Numbered from the stretch's first letter, positions 9,202 through 20,574 are shown. The stretch is DNA of 64,000 bases from Craterostigma plantagineum (GCA_027422505.1 JAPQWV010000017.1:20275501-20339500), one strand, 5' to 3'. Numbers and translations are program-made. The notes: generated by a model from the letters alone, not told the origin.

Positions 9202-10994
9202 AGGTGTGGTTACGCTTTCGTTGCCAAGGAGAGGGCTTCTAACTTCTCGGTGGAAAACCTTACCAGCTTGGGCAATGTCGAAAAGCTTCCATTGGTTTTC
9301 GATTGGTCTATGGGCAATGGGACTTGTGAAGAGGCTAGGGCGAATAATTCCAGCTATGCATGCAAAAGCGAACATTCAGAGTGCTATAAGCCGGGCAATT
9401 CTTATGGCTATCGATGTTCTTGTTCCAAGGGTTATCAAGGAAATCCATATCTAACAACTGATAGTTGTAAAGGTACGAATTTTTCTTCTTTGGTAGCATC
9501 GAATCAAGTTCCTGCCTATTAAAATATGCAGCGTTGACCATACTTCTTTCTTGCTGCGCGGATATAGAAGAATGCCAATTGAATCTCCACAATTGCGAAA
9601 GGAACGAGTACTGTAAGAACAGCCCAGGCAATTTTACCTGTAAGTGTCCGAAAGGTTACCAGGGAGATGGAATAAAAGGCGCAAAAGGCTGTTATCGCGG
9701 CGAGTCACTTGTACTAAGATTCGTAACCGGTGAGTTCATAACGCATATGATCGTGCCTTCTTTTAGCCCTGATAATTTTGTGTGGAGCAAATAGTAATGA
9801 CCTTACGGTTTGTTTGTTTGTTTATTTTGCGCTTCAAAAAAAAAACATAGGGGTTTCTTTAGGGATTGTTGTCCTGATGCTATCATCTTGTTGGTTGAAC
9901 TTGGAACTCAAACGGAGAAACTTAAATCGAATGAGGGACAAAACGGTGGAATTCTTCTGTGAGAAAAGCTTTCCCAAATGAGATCCTCCGATGCAGCAAT
10001 AATCTTCAGCGAAACTGAGCTACAGATAGCAACTAACAATTTCCACAGCAATAATATCATCGGTCAAGGCGGCTTTGCAATCGTGTACAAAGGTGTATTA
10101 CCTGATAATCGAATCGTCGCAATAAAAACGCCCACACTAGTCAATAAGAACCTAGATGACGAGATGCAAGTCGAACAGTTCGTAAACGAGGTCATAATAC
10201 TCTCACAGATCAATCACAGAAACGTCGTCAAGTTACTAGGTTGCTGCGTTGAAACTCAAGTTCCCATACTTGTGTACGAGTTCGTCGCAAATGGCACGCT
10301 CTTCGAGTACATACACGACAAGTCAAGGTCTCGTCTTCTTACATGGGATATACGTTTAAGAATCGCCACCGAGGCTGCCAATGTACTTTCTTACCTACAC
10401 TCTTCAGCTTCTAGGCTGATCATACACAGAGATGTGAAGTCTGCAAACATACTCTTAGACCATAACTTCACCGCTAAAGTCTCTGACTTTGGAGCTTCGA
10501 GATTTTCCCCGTAGATCAAACACAAATTAACACTATGGTTCAAGGGACGTGGGGCTACTTCGACCCCGAGTACATGGTAACGACTCAACTGACTGAAAAG
10601 AGCGACGTTTACAGCTTTGGAGTCGTACTCGTCGAGCTTTTAACTGGGATGAAGGCATTGTGCTACGACAAGTCAGAAAAGGATCGAAACCTAGCCAACT
10701 TTTTCCTTTCTGCGAATGAAGGGCTATTTGAGGTACTCGACGACACTATTGTGAGTACTGCAGGAAATAATGAGCAGCAGATTGTGAAGGTGGCCTTGCT
10801 AGCAAGACGCTGCCTTTGCTTGAGAGGTGAAGATAGGCCCAATATGAAGGAAGTGACGACTGAGTTAGAAGCGCTAGAAGGAAAACCCTCGTGGGAAAAA
10901 ATGTCGACGAGGCGTCTCAATCTTCGCTTGGATTTGTCGCATATGAAGCTTGTAATGATATTTCCTCGAGTGCTGCCTTCGACAGTCTAGATTG
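9202..10994 (+). pseudogene. Wall-associated receptor kinase (WAK-like) pseudogene, 5'-truncated
   Basis: WAKs are plasma-membrane kinases that bind pectin in the cell wall. Exon 1 remnant (about 9202-9472) starts inside the extracellular part (CGYAFVAKERASNFS) and holds an EGF-like module ending at donor AAG/GTACG. Exon 2 (9562-9729) is a second EGF module (IEECQLNLHNCERNEYC). Exon 3 from 9851 gives the membrane helix GVSLGIVVLMLSSCW and the kinase: glycine loop [15 protein letters not shown] lysine, [25 protein letters not shown]. Both introns are phase 1, as in WAK genes. Breaks: the N-terminus is missing at the LTR; the exon 2 acceptor reads GG; a frameshift and TGA (9960-9962) follow the helix; one base is missing just after DFGASRF near 10512; and the tail shifts frame near 10925 (true tail ends SSSAAFDSLD at 10994). 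It cannot make a kinase. Confidence 0.9.
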
Positions 10995-11306
10995 ACATGA
11001 TGCTTAGCCTAAAGAAGAGAGTCGAGATAGAAAGAGAAACAGATGGTGAACATATGAATAAAAACAATAACATGCGTATAACTGTTTGTATATTAGTTAA
11101 AGATTATTAAAAACGAAAACGTGCTCTCTTGTTGACAGTTTTTATCAAGTGTGATTATATCCCTGTTGATGTTGTGTTGTGTATTATTTATGTGGAGTAA
11201 GATGTTGTGTTGTGTAATGAGGAAAAGTATTCTATTTATATGAGCGCAAGTATCGTTATGTTCAATTTAGGAACCATTGTGCTGTAACAAAATTATTGAA
11301 TTTAAC
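10995..11306. other. Unassigned sequence downstream of the WAK pseudogene
   Basis: AT-rich flank, probably the old 3' untranslated region and beyond. It has no frame or motif that I can support. Confidence 0.5.
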
Positions 11307-11327
11307 CAGGGGAGGATGCAGAACTAC

Positions 11328-11364
<37 letters not shown>

Positions 11365-11902
11365 CGTGAAGCAAAAATAGAATAGGCAAAGCTAAAGTTA
11401 ATATACCGTCAATAGGAAAACGATAGTTTAAACGACAATGATAAAGCATAAGAAATAAACTTTCTAACAAATAGGAATTCGACGTTATTTAAGATTTTCG
11501 AAGTCTTCAATTTCCTATTTTTGAATCTTTTAGGAGGAACTTGGGTTGGACGATCATCGTCATTTGATATCGGTGCCGACGATTCGATTATCGGAGAAGC
11601 TAGTTCTTCACTTGCCCTCTTCTTTTGAAAAATTATCAATTGTAGTAGATTTCCCATGAACTATGTGTAATCTTTCATCATAAAATATAATAAATTTAGT
11701 GTATAATCAAACAAAAATATAATACAGAAACAAGCAAATAAACAAAGAGAGAACTCACATTTTTTCGCCTTGAATTTTCTGCAAATTTACTGTTCTATTT
11801 TTCTCCAAGCTTGTATTTATTTGTTTAGGTAAATAAGTTTCTGTTTTTATTGATGGGCCAAGCTAACGTCTCCCTTTTAGGCACTGAATAGATCCGCCAC
11901 TG
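11307..11902. mobile_element. Non-autonomous hAT-type element with 8-bp target duplication
   Basis: Starts CAGGGGAGGATGCAG and ends, on the other strand, CAGTGGCGGATCTATTCAG: imperfect inverted ends of the CAGNGGCGGA type common in plant hAT elements. AATTTAAC flanks it on both sides (11299-11306 and 11903-11910), the 8-bp duplication expected of hAT. Its 596 bp hold no full transposase. A small lysine/serine-rich frame on the minus strand (11409-11657) is unrecognised. Confidence 0.75.
11333..11364 (+). repeat. Run of 32 consecutive G
   Basis: An uninterrupted G tract in the left subterminal part of the hAT-type element. Related elements often have a short G run here, so this looks like expansion of it. 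Its length may be affected by sequencing error. Confidence 0.9.
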
Positions 11903-11910
11903 AATTTAAC

Positions 11911-13039
11911 TATATACGTTGCCCGGGTTTTATCATATGGTAAGACATCCGAGAAAACCAACCGAAGAGTGATCAAAACGTCGATGCGCACTTCCTCGAA
12001 AAAATTAGGTCCCTTTGGGTCGAACTTGCCCGACAAGACATCGATAAATGATGCAGAAAGAATACAATCCTTTCCTCGAGGAAAACGCCTAAATAGCTTC
12101 TCCCGAGGGATTTGGACGAAACACGCTTTTTTAGACTTAAAGTACGTTGTCAAGCACTAGGTCGGAATATTTCCTGAGGATATCGCGAGGGTTGGAATGC
12201 AGCTGAGAGGTGGGTACGCTATATTTTCCAAAGGCATGTGGATGTCTGGAATGCGTTCGATCCATGTATTTTCGAAAGACGGTGAACGGGCATTTTGGGG
12301 CGAGGACTCTCAACATTTTAAGTTGGTAAGTCAGGGATTAGGCTCTCTAATCATTCTATTTTCTGAAAGATCGAGGGGAAAGAAAATTAACTAACTTATG
12401 CACGTAAGAAGCTTCGCCGGAACCACCATCCATCGCCGTCTTTCTATTTCGTTATTACATGACAAACATCTTAAGCTACTACGAAACGAATAAACATGGG
12501 ATACAATCATACTTGCAGAACTGTCGACAAGAGAACACATTTAATTTAATCAACACTGTGTCTGTGTCGAGGTGGTCACGGCCGCGTTCAAGTATATTCG
12601 AATGTGTAGTTATAATGATTAGTCATTATTATGGTGATATACTGTAGTGAAGGAGAATTAGCATAGCAACGTCTTTCTCCTCAAAAATTGGCTCTCGATT
12701 AGAAGTCGTAGGAGGACAACTTGTCTTAAAGATCTATGGCTTCGTCATCTGGCCCAATGTTAATTTACAGTAGAGTTTGGACCCTATCAATGTAAAATTT
12801 TTAAGGATACATTGTGACACAAACTTAGAGAAAACGGCCTAAAGTTCGATTACGAAAATACCATTACGAAAGATTTATAATAAGAGGTATCACGTGGCTT
12901 TCTTATGTTATAAACGTCAATACATTGTTATTCGTTAACAGAAAGTGTTCATAATTTGCACAATTATTCTTGTAATGAATGCTTATCAAAATGGTATCAA
13001 GTGAACAAAAAGTTACGATCACAACTTCTAGTCTAGTTA
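11911..13039. other. Unassigned intergenic stretch
   Basis: No gene recognised. Short frames at 11969-12160, 12197-12394 and 12459-12647 show no domain that I know. AATGGTATCAAG near 12990 resembles a Met-tRNA primer site, but no LTR could be defined around it. Confidence 0.45.
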
Positions 13040-13106
13040 TAATATATATATATATATATAATATATATATATATATTTATATATATATATATATCTATAT
13101 ATATTA
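13040..13106. repeat. TA microsatellite
   Basis: Nearly uninterrupted (TA)n with a few shifted or T/C-interrupted units, just left of a copia insertion. Confidence 0.95.
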
Positions 13107-13409
13107 TTTTCATCCATACGAGCACTGTTAGGATCGGTTCATACGTTTAGAGGGGGGTGAATAAACGTTTTGACTCTTTTCGGTTTCTTATGGTGTTCAG
13201 TGTTGTGACTGGTGTTCAATCAGTGCCCGATCAGTATTTCTGTGGAAGGAAGATACTGAACGATTGATACCGATGTGAAATGAAGTACGTGTTGTGTGTG
13301 TGATACCGAGTTGTTTCGGAAGTTCGGAGTAAAAATCTCGTATGTCTCCCCTTCTTCCTCGCAAGGAAGGTTCACTAGATCTTCAGTTATACAGAAAGCA
13401 GTACAACAT

Positions 13410-14553
13410 AATTTCTGATATTCATCGACCATTTCTTGAAGAGCTTGAAGTAGCTCTTCTTTGGTAAAGTCATTAGAGATAGGCTCACATACCTCATCGT
13501 CGATCATGTTTGCCATAAGACATTCCTAAGTTTCCTGGTCGCTGTCGGTATCTGACTCCTCGCTGTCTGGTTCTTCAGAGTCTGAGTCATCCAGGTCCTT
13601 TCGGTTTTGGCTACAGTGCTTTTTGATACTTCTTTTTCGAACTGGTTTTCTCCTTTTCTTTCTTGGAGACTCGGCAATCAATAGCAAAGTGCCCTTTCCT
13701 ACCATATTTAAAACAAGAAGCATCAGTTTTATCAGTTTTATTTTTCGAAAAGCTCTTACCTTCCGAAGTACTGCTTCGGTTTTTCTTCATGAACTTTCTG
13801 AATCTTTTTACAAAGAGCGCGATGACTTCGTCAGTTAGTTCCTCAGATGTTTTTGAAGTTTCTGGGGCTACGAGTGCTTTGACTGTTGTTCGATAACTGT
13901 TTCTTCCATCCTTGTTTGTAGCTCGAACTCATAAGCCTTGAGATCAGCAAATAGATCGTGAACTTGTATCTTGCTGAGATCCTTTGATTCTCTCATGGCC
14001 ATGGTCTTTACATCCCATTCTCGAGGAAGTGCCTTCATTACTTTGATGGCCATGTCTCGATTTTCCAGCGTTCTTCCAGAGCAGTGAGATCGTTGATGAT
14101 GTTCATGAACCGGCTCTCGAAATCGGTCATTGATTCCCCGGGTTTCATCTTTGCGCCATCGTACTTTTGAATGGCAACTATTAGCTTTTCCCTTGTAGGC
14201 TCATTCCCTTCACAGATTTGGCATAGTTTCGTCCAGACCTCCTTTGCGTTACACAGCATGACTTGTCTGAAAGTTCCGGTATCCAGTGTTTTGAACAAAA
14301 TGTCTTTGGCTACGTTGTCCATGTTCATCAGTTTCTTTTCAGCCTCTATCCATTCACTTTTCACCTTTACAATCGTTTGTGGTTGTGTCCCATCTTGCGT
14401 TTGTAGTGGGTTGATCTTTGTTAGCTCTGGAGGCCCATCCATGATGACATCCCACATATCCTCATTCTGGGCGGCTAGATGAGTCATTATTCGAACTTTC
14501 CATTCCATGAATTTTTCTCGGGAGAACATCGGCAACTTGCTTGACGTATTCAT
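13410..14553 (-). pseudogene. Ty1/copia gag (UBN2-type) of the deleted element
   Basis: Starts at 14553 (MNTSSKLPMFSREKFMEWKV), 28 bases after the primer site. It carries the copia gag core (WIEAEKKLMNMDNVAKDIL, YDGAKMKPGESMTDF), a zinc knuckle near 13690-13730 whose second Cys is Tyr (CFKYGRKGHFAIDC), and the acidic tail region (FTKEELLQALQEMVDEY) that then runs into LTR sequence. The frame shifts near 14050, near 13870 and again before the knuckle, so no complete capsid protein can be made. Gag would form the particle that packages element RNA. Confidence 0.8.
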
Positions 14554-14580
14554 TTTTTCGGTTGATGATTGAATAAACCC

Positions 14581-14592
14581 GCTCTGATACCA
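14581..14592 (-). promoter_or_regulatory. Met-tRNA primer-binding site
   Basis: On the minus strand TGGTATCAGAGC, two bases from the LTR end at 14595: the standard initiator-Met-tRNA primer site. Confidence 0.9.
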
Positions 14593-14594
14593 CT

Positions 14595-15517
14595 TGTTAG
14601 GATCGGTTTATACGTTTAGAGGGGGTGAATAAACGTTTTGACTCTTTTCGGTTTCTTATGGTGTTTAGTGTTGTGACTGGTGTTCAATCAGAGACCGATC
14701 AGTATATGTGCGGAAGGAAGATACTGAACGATTGATACCGATGTGAAATGAAGTACGTGTTGTGTGTGTGATACCGAGTTGTTTGTGGAAGTTCGGAGTA
14801 AAAATCTCCTACGTCTCCCCTTCTTCCTCGCAAGGAAGATTCACTAGATCTTCAGTTATACAGAAAGCAGTACAACCTACCCAGCTGAACACAGCCTTAA
14901 TCTAGAGAATCACCTAGGCAGTCGTTTACAACAATCCACCTACGTCAACAGCTTTTTACAGTCCGTTGGAAACAAAGAACATAGACTAAGAACAGTTATG
15001 TCTTTATACTTCACTCTTTCTTTTCGCTCTTTCAGTGTTTGATCGATGATCGCTTAAAGAATATGAGATTGCAAAGTTGTAGAATCATGAAGTAAAGTCC
15101 TTCAACTTGTACTCCTCCTTTTATACTTGAGGTTTGAATTTCAAACCGTTGTGAGATAACTTCTTTATTCTAAGCAGTGCATTTGACTTCCCCAAAATGG
15201 TTCTGTCTGGTTTGTGCTGCAGTTTGTCCTGTCACTTTGCTTTATTCCTTATTTCGGTTAGTTGACCTCTGCTTCACTCTAGACTTGCAGCCTTGCATTG
15301 AATGTCTGAAATTTCCTTTTTATCTCGTCAAGCTGTAGTCTCGGGTATCCCATCTGTATCAAGTCCGGTCCAGCATGTATTAGTGTTCTGTTTGAAATCT
15401 TGTCCAAGACGTCGGTATGACTGTAGCCTTAGTGTGAGCTTTCCGGTTTCTTGTATTCAATCAGTTACTTCAACACCAAAACTATTAATCCGAATGTCTA
15501 GATTTGTACTACTAGCA
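14595..15517 (-). mobile_element. 5' LTR (923 bp) of the deleted copia element
   Basis: Ends are TG/CA. The inner border is set by the primer site and the outer by the AGCAC duplication. The first 282 bp on the plus-strand side recur at 13126-13407. Confidence 0.85.
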
Positions 15518-15522
15518 AGCAC

Positions 15523-15918
15523 CCATCATGCACTAAACCAAGTTTGATGTGTCCTCGAGGTTATTATGATATTTACGTTCAGAACAAAAATATTCGTGAG
15601 GATTTGATTTACAAAATTTTTGATGCAAATATTGAGAAAAAATTGTAAATTTAATCATATTTTCAATCGAAATTGAAGCTAATTTGTAGGGATGGCAATG
15701 GAGCGGGTCCAGATCCGGACCCGCCAAAAACTTCCCCTGATGGGGCGGGTATTTTTTTATTATCCGGGTAACGGGGGCGGGTCCCCGGTCTCAAGTGACT
15801 CAACTAGGCAGGGTTCGGGTAGGGTCCCGGGTTTGGCCAACCCCGGATAATTTATATATAATTATGTAAACAAATAGAAACATATACTTAATAAACATCT
15901 AATTTTATATTAATTGAA
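15523..15918. other. Host flank with a GC-rich GGGCGGGT/CCCGG block
   Basis: AT-rich flank in which about 15684-15846 is a sudden GC-rich block with repeated GCGGGTCC, CCGGAC, GGGCGGGT and CCCGGG words, starting GGGATGGCAATGGAGCGGG. Such blocks recur in plant genomes as parts of small repeats; I cannot name the family. The viral sequence begins about 70 bases after it ends. Confidence 0.4.
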
Positions 15919-15972
15919 ATTCTTTGGCGAATTATTGATGTTTACTTTGTTCTTTACTTTGTTTTCTTTGAC

Positions 15973-15980
15973 TATAAATA
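15973..15980 (+). promoter_or_regulatory. Caulimovirid promoter TATA box, copy 1
   Basis: TATAAATA followed by GGCTTTAAGCC. The same context recurs at 25377-25384 in the second copy. A polyadenylation-like AATAAA follows at about 16081, consistent with a terminally redundant transcript. Confidence 0.6.
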
Positions 15981-16371
15981 TGGCTTTAAGCCACATGCTA
16001 TGTACGCGTTTTATTATGCACGCACTCTCTCTCACCTTCCCTTCGTTGTAATTCCCTCTCCATTTTAAAGTATTTTAAGCAATAAAAGTTGAAGTTTCTT
16101 GTGCGATTCATCTTTCAAGTAAGTCTTTAATTTTTGTTTACATATTTATCTTTTGTCTCGTTTAGCCTTAATGGAATGCTAATTCCATCGCTAAACTACA
16201 CCAAGATGCCTTAATACCTTAATCATGGTTTTAATCATATTTTATATATATTAATATGATGTATTTTAATATTTTTCTTTTATAAAAATCTTTTGAAAAT
16301 TGATTGAAGGAATTAAGTTAGAATAAAAGTTGTAATAAAACTTGATTTTGATTAATTCTGTATCGGCTCTT

Positions 16372-16388
16372 GGCAAGCCCGTGTTGCC
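16372..16388 (+). other. Small conserved leader hairpin
   Basis: GGCAA-GCCCGTG-TTGCC can fold to a 5-bp stem. The surrounding leader stretch (CGGCTCTTGGCAAGCCCG) is identical in copy 2 near 25755, more conserved than its neighbours. Function is not known. Confidence 0.4.
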
Positions 16389-16739
16389 GTTAAGTAGGCG
16401 TTTGAGGGCGATGGCTGTTACCGATTGAATTCAAATGAAAATTTTACTATGTAAAAATCCTTGTATTCGACGATTTAATTCTACCAATCATAAAAACAAT
16501 TTTTATTTTTGTTCTAATATTTGGTATATGGCTAGACTACCTTAGAACGAAATTATGATTATGGTATATCAGCTGGACTACCTTTGGACGGAACGGGATC
16601 AAACTGTTTACAGCTTGATAACTGGACCGATAGGTTTAACAACACCAAGTACCATTTTCCTTGGTTCGATAGGTTGGCAACGCAATGTATCATTTGTTAA
16701 GTCTTTAAATTTCTAAATTTTTGTAAAGATCTTTCCGTA

Positions 16740-16755
16740 TGGTATCATAGCCATG
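16740..16755 (+). promoter_or_regulatory. Met-tRNA primer-binding site of the caulimovirid, copy 1
   Basis: TGGTATCATAGCCATG, one mismatch from the classical site, which is kept intact in copy 2 at 26128. In this family it marks the start of minus-strand DNA synthesis. It lies 46 bases before the polyprotein ATG. Confidence 0.85.
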
Positions 16756-16800
16756 TTGGGGTTTTAAGAAGTTGGGGTGTAGTTTAACGGTCTTTATCAA

Positions 16801-17480
16801 ATGAATTTGATGAGACGAAAGGATACTGTTAAAAATACTATTGAAGAGGAGTATGATGCCCCTCGAGATTTAGACAAATTGAATCGTTGGACAATTACTA
16901 AGATAGATTATAAAATAATCTATGATTAGGAACTTTAAAAAAATTAGGCTTGAAACAGGTAGATAAAACTACTGAACAAACAATGTCTTTGAATAATGAA
17001 GAAATGGTTATTAGACTTCTAAGTAATAGAGACTTAGAAAAAAATAGAATAAATCATAAGTTTATTCGTATCGGGTTAGTACAGGTAGCCTTTAAGCCTT
17101 TGACTATAGAAGATTTACCAGAGAGTTTTATAGCAGCTCTTAGAGATGGTGGAAATCTCGACTGGAAACAATCACTTATGGGAATAATTCAGTCTAGCCT
17201 TGCTCATGGCCAGTTTATTTTAATATTTGTCCCGAATCTCCATTTATCATTGACCGATGTTAATATATTAGATTCTCTGACATTAAATGTCCAAAATTCA
17301 CGGATACAATTACGCTCCATGATCGGAAGTAATTTATATCTGTTATAGGATTTATTATAAGCATTTATATACGCTTAATCCACAATGCAAAATCGTTGAT
17401 AAACCCATCAACGAAACTGTTCTTATAGAAACTAATTTTAGTAGATAGAAGATCTATAAAATGGGAAGAAATACAATTTC
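16801..17480 (+). pseudogene. Caulimovirid movement protein domain (N-terminal part of the polyprotein)
   Basis: Starts at ATG 16801. The frame stops at TAG 16927-16929 and resumes in another frame at about 16950, where the 30K-type movement signature appears (RIGLVQVAFKPL, then SFIAALRDGG, MGIIQSSLAHG, LSLTDVNILDSLTLNV). In viruses this domain widens plasmodesmata for cell-to-cell spread. It stops at 17346 and decays further to about 17480. The family is clear from these blocks; the copy is not functional. Confidence 0.8.
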
Positions 17481-17621
17481 CAGAAAACTGGATAATTGAA
17501 AGAGCTATGCCTCCTCAACCAAAATTACAATAATCCTACTCAAATAATTCAAACAACAGATGGAACTGTTCAAATATAATTCGAACCAAATCAAAGATCT
17601 ATCGAAACTCCTAAATCTAGA

Positions 17622-19096
17622 ATGAGTAGATCGGCTTCTTCCCAGTATGATATATCACCATGTGATTATTTGATAGGATCTCCTTCTAGAGCTTCGACCT
17701 ATCAAATTAGGGAATCAACCTCTAGTGATTACCTTCAAAATAAAGTAGAAGAATTAAGAACTAATTCTGATAACATTGTTCACGGGGTTTTTGAAAATCA
17801 AGACGAGGAAATAACCGAGTCCGAAATGGATTTTCATGTTTAATGAATTTAAAACTCAAAATTAATTTTAGTCCGGGTTCATCGGCAAGAAAGAAAATTC
17901 AACAGGAATTCTTTCAACCCAAATGGGAACTTTTTCGAATGGTTTTTTGAAAGTTTTAATAAAGAAGATAAAGCTACTATTCAAGATAATTTTTATAATG
18001 ATATGTCAAAACGAAATTAAATGTTATCTTTTATGCCATGGTTTTTGACAAAATATTTTTAAAATATGGTATCTGTTCTTGAAAGAAATTATAAGCTTTC
18101 AATGGGGGAAAAAGCTAAATTCAATTTACCCACCTCAAATTAGTTTCTAAATGGAAAAAGAAAATGAAATTAGATATTTTGATGCTTTTCAAAGATTATT
18201 TGAAAACGATACGCTTACTGTGACTATAAGCCATATTGATTTGTCTTTTAAAACAACAAAATTATACAAATATGTATGTTATTGTTTTAGGAGAACAAAT
18301 CTCTTTATTAAAGAAAAATATTGAAGAAATTCCGTCTTCAGTAAAAGATATTAAAATCATCTTTTAAAAGATAAAATTGAACTTGGAACAGTTAATAAAG
18401 CTTCTCCGAGTGTTCAGCAAACTCCTGAAATTATTGATTTTAAATTAAACGGTTTCTCATATTGGAAACCTACTTGAAGAAAAGTTGAAAAATGTGAAGA
18501 TTAATACTTTAAGCAAAGAATTTGAAGATCGACTTGAAAATTTCGATAATATTCAGAACACATTTAACGAAGAAATTAATAAACTCAAGCATACAAAGTA
18601 TGCTAGTAGGCCAATTCAAAGTAAATACTATTACCCTAGGCCAACTCCTCAAAATGTATTGTTCGAAGAACAAGAATTTACACTCAATAATTCTTATAGT
18701 GGTAGAAGCATATGTGAGTGTAATTTAGACAATTATACCGAGAGAAAAATTTGTATGATTCATAGAATGTTAATGTATAGCACAATTTTCAAAGCTAATC
18801 ATAATAGTGATAGAGTTGTTGCTAAAATGGTTGTTGCTGGCTTTACTGGTCAGTTAAAAGGTTGGTGGGTAATTATTTAACTCAACGAGCGCGAGACGAT
18901 TTCTCTTACCATGAAAGAAGAAAACGATGAAATCGTCGAAAAAGCTGTTTATGCATTTTGCGTAAATATTATAGAACATTTCACAGGCCGGTGGTCTGAT
19001 AATTCTGAAAATATCAGAACTCTTCTCAAAATCTTACGTGTAAAACTCTTACATCCTTTAGATGGTATAAAGATATTTTCCTTAGCCGAGTCATGA
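17622..19096 (+). pseudogene. Caulimovirid linker and capsid (gag-like) region
   Basis: 17622-17843 is a serine-rich linker (MSRSASSQYDISPCDYLIGS). 17850-18480 is badly decayed. 18485-18880 holds the capsid signature (RKICMIHRMLMYSTIFKAN, AGFTGQLKGWW) and 18911-19096 its continuation (HFTGRWSDNSENIRTLL). The capsid protein would build the virion around the viral DNA. At least four stops or shifts separate the pieces. Confidence 0.7.
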
Positions 19097-19892
19097 AACT
19101 CCCTGAATCTAATAGTACTCACTGGAGATCTAAATTTATAGATGACCTACCTTCACTCTTCGCAGAAAGAGTAAGGAATAACCATAGGAAAGGAGAATCA
19201 AGTATTGATTATAACTCCTATACCTACGGTAATCTTATAGGAACTTGGATACAAGAAAGTTTAGCCTTATGTAATGAAATAAAATTAAAGAAACAAGTAA
19301 AGAGACATTCTCTAGATGAAAACAAACAATTAGGAGAATTCTGTGGCCTATGTGGCATGGAAAATCCTTCTACGAGTAAATCTCGAAAAGAACACAAAGC
19401 TAAAAAATATTCCTCTAAACAATACGGAAGAAGAAAAAACCAAAAATTTAAAAGAAAAGAACAAAAATTCTCAAAAGATAATAAAAATTACCAATACAAA
19501 AATAAATTTCCTCCAATTATCTATGGAAATGCGGAAAAGTAAGTCATAAAGCAAAGACTTCCTGGACTAAAAAGAAAATCAATAGTTTGAAAATAGATAA
19601 TGAATTAAAAGAAACATTATCAAAAATCCTTTTAGAACCTGATAGTGAATCAGAATCTTTTTCAAACGACGAAAATAATAATATCATCGAAGAAATCTTG
19701 TCGTCAGAATCTGATGAATGCCAAAATTGTCAAATAGGACAACCTTGCTCTAAGAATTTAGATACTTCAGAATCTGAAATAGAAGATAATAATTTATATC
19801 AAGTTATATCACAATTTCAAGAAATAAATGTTCTTGACAATAATCTTCTCGAAATATTAAAAGAAAAAGATGATCCAGATTTAAAAATCTAA
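19093..19892 (+). pseudogene. Caulimovirid capsid C-terminus, basic and knuckle region, acidic spacer
   Basis: 19093-19542 goes on with capsid sequence (LPESNSTHWRSKFIDDLPS) into a lysine-rich RNA-binding stretch. The zinc knuckle at about 19526 survives only as CGK..SHKAK after a frameshift. 19587-19892 is an acidic spacer (LEPDSESESFSNDENN) with a Cys cluster (ECQNCQIGQPCSK), typical just before the protease in this virus group. The same acidic spacer recurs at about 26655 in copy 2. Confidence 0.7.
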
Positions 19893-20199
19893 TTATTAAA
19901 CGAATAATTCAAAAAGAGGAAGAAACTTCTAAAGATGTTATTCCTAAATCTGAACCTTACAGAATGCGCAGTAATGAAATTACTTCATAATATAATATAA
20001 TTTAATAAAAGCGAATCTCCCACTAATATTAAAAATTTAAATTAGAAATTACAAATCGCAAAACTGAAATTAAAAATCTAAATTAAGTCATATAGATTTA
20101 GAAAGAAGATTTTCTAAATTAGAAAAAGGAAAAGAAATTGTTGAAACAAAACCTATTGAAGAATTCGCTAGTTCTGAGAACATCGAAGATAATAAATAC

Positions 20200-20535
20200 C
20201 TTTCTACATTAGAAATTATTACTTCCCAAAAATGGTTAGTGAAAATATCATTACTTATTGACGGACCTTTAAAAAAAATCTCATAGCTTTAATCGATAGT
20301 GGAGCAGATTTAAATTGCATCCAGAAAGGAATAATTCCTACCCAATATTCCATAAAACAACTCATTCTCTTAGCTCTGCAAGCGGAGAAAAATAGCAAAT
20401 AAAGTAAAGGCCTTTATTTGTAAAAATAAGGTCTGTATTCCTACGTCATTCTTGCTCGTCAAGAATATTACGAACCAAGTAATCCTTGGTACTCCATTCC
20501 TTAGAAAAATATTTCCTATAAAAAATATTGATGAA
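20200..20535 (+). pseudogene. Caulimovirid aspartic protease remnant
   Basis: The active-site stretch LIALIDSGADLNC is readable at about 20281-20320 (D-S-G at 20295-20303). Frame breaks lie on both sides. The protease would cut the polyprotein. The equivalent site is also readable in copy 2 near 27270. Confidence 0.7.
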
Positions 20536-20574
20536 TAAGGATTTAAAGGAAACTTCGAAACAAAGAAGTGTACT

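Larger units (their letters stand above)
13126..15517 (-). mobile_element. Internally deleted Ty1/copia element with 5-bp target duplication
   Basis: AGCAC lies on both sides (13121-13125 and 15518-15522). In minus-strand order the element has a full 5' LTR (15517 to 14595), primer site, gag, then a fragment of the 3' LTR (13407 to 13126). The fragment and full LTR share TGTTAGGATCGGTT(C/T)ATACG and run parallel for about 280 bp to GCAGTACAAC. Everything from the end of gag to the middle of the 3' LTR (protease, integrase, reverse transcriptase) is gone. The matching flanks suggest the loss happened inside the element, before or after insertion. Confidence 0.85.

Noticed and set aside
12985..12996. 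ATGGTATCAAG taken as a copia primer site.
   Set aside because: It differs from TGGTATCAGAGC after eight bases, and no LTR end or gag could be set beside it.
14581..14592. Met-tRNA-like motifs considered as tRNA genes.
   Set aside because: Only the 12-16 bases complementary to the tRNA 3' end are present, at LTR borders; no cloverleaf.
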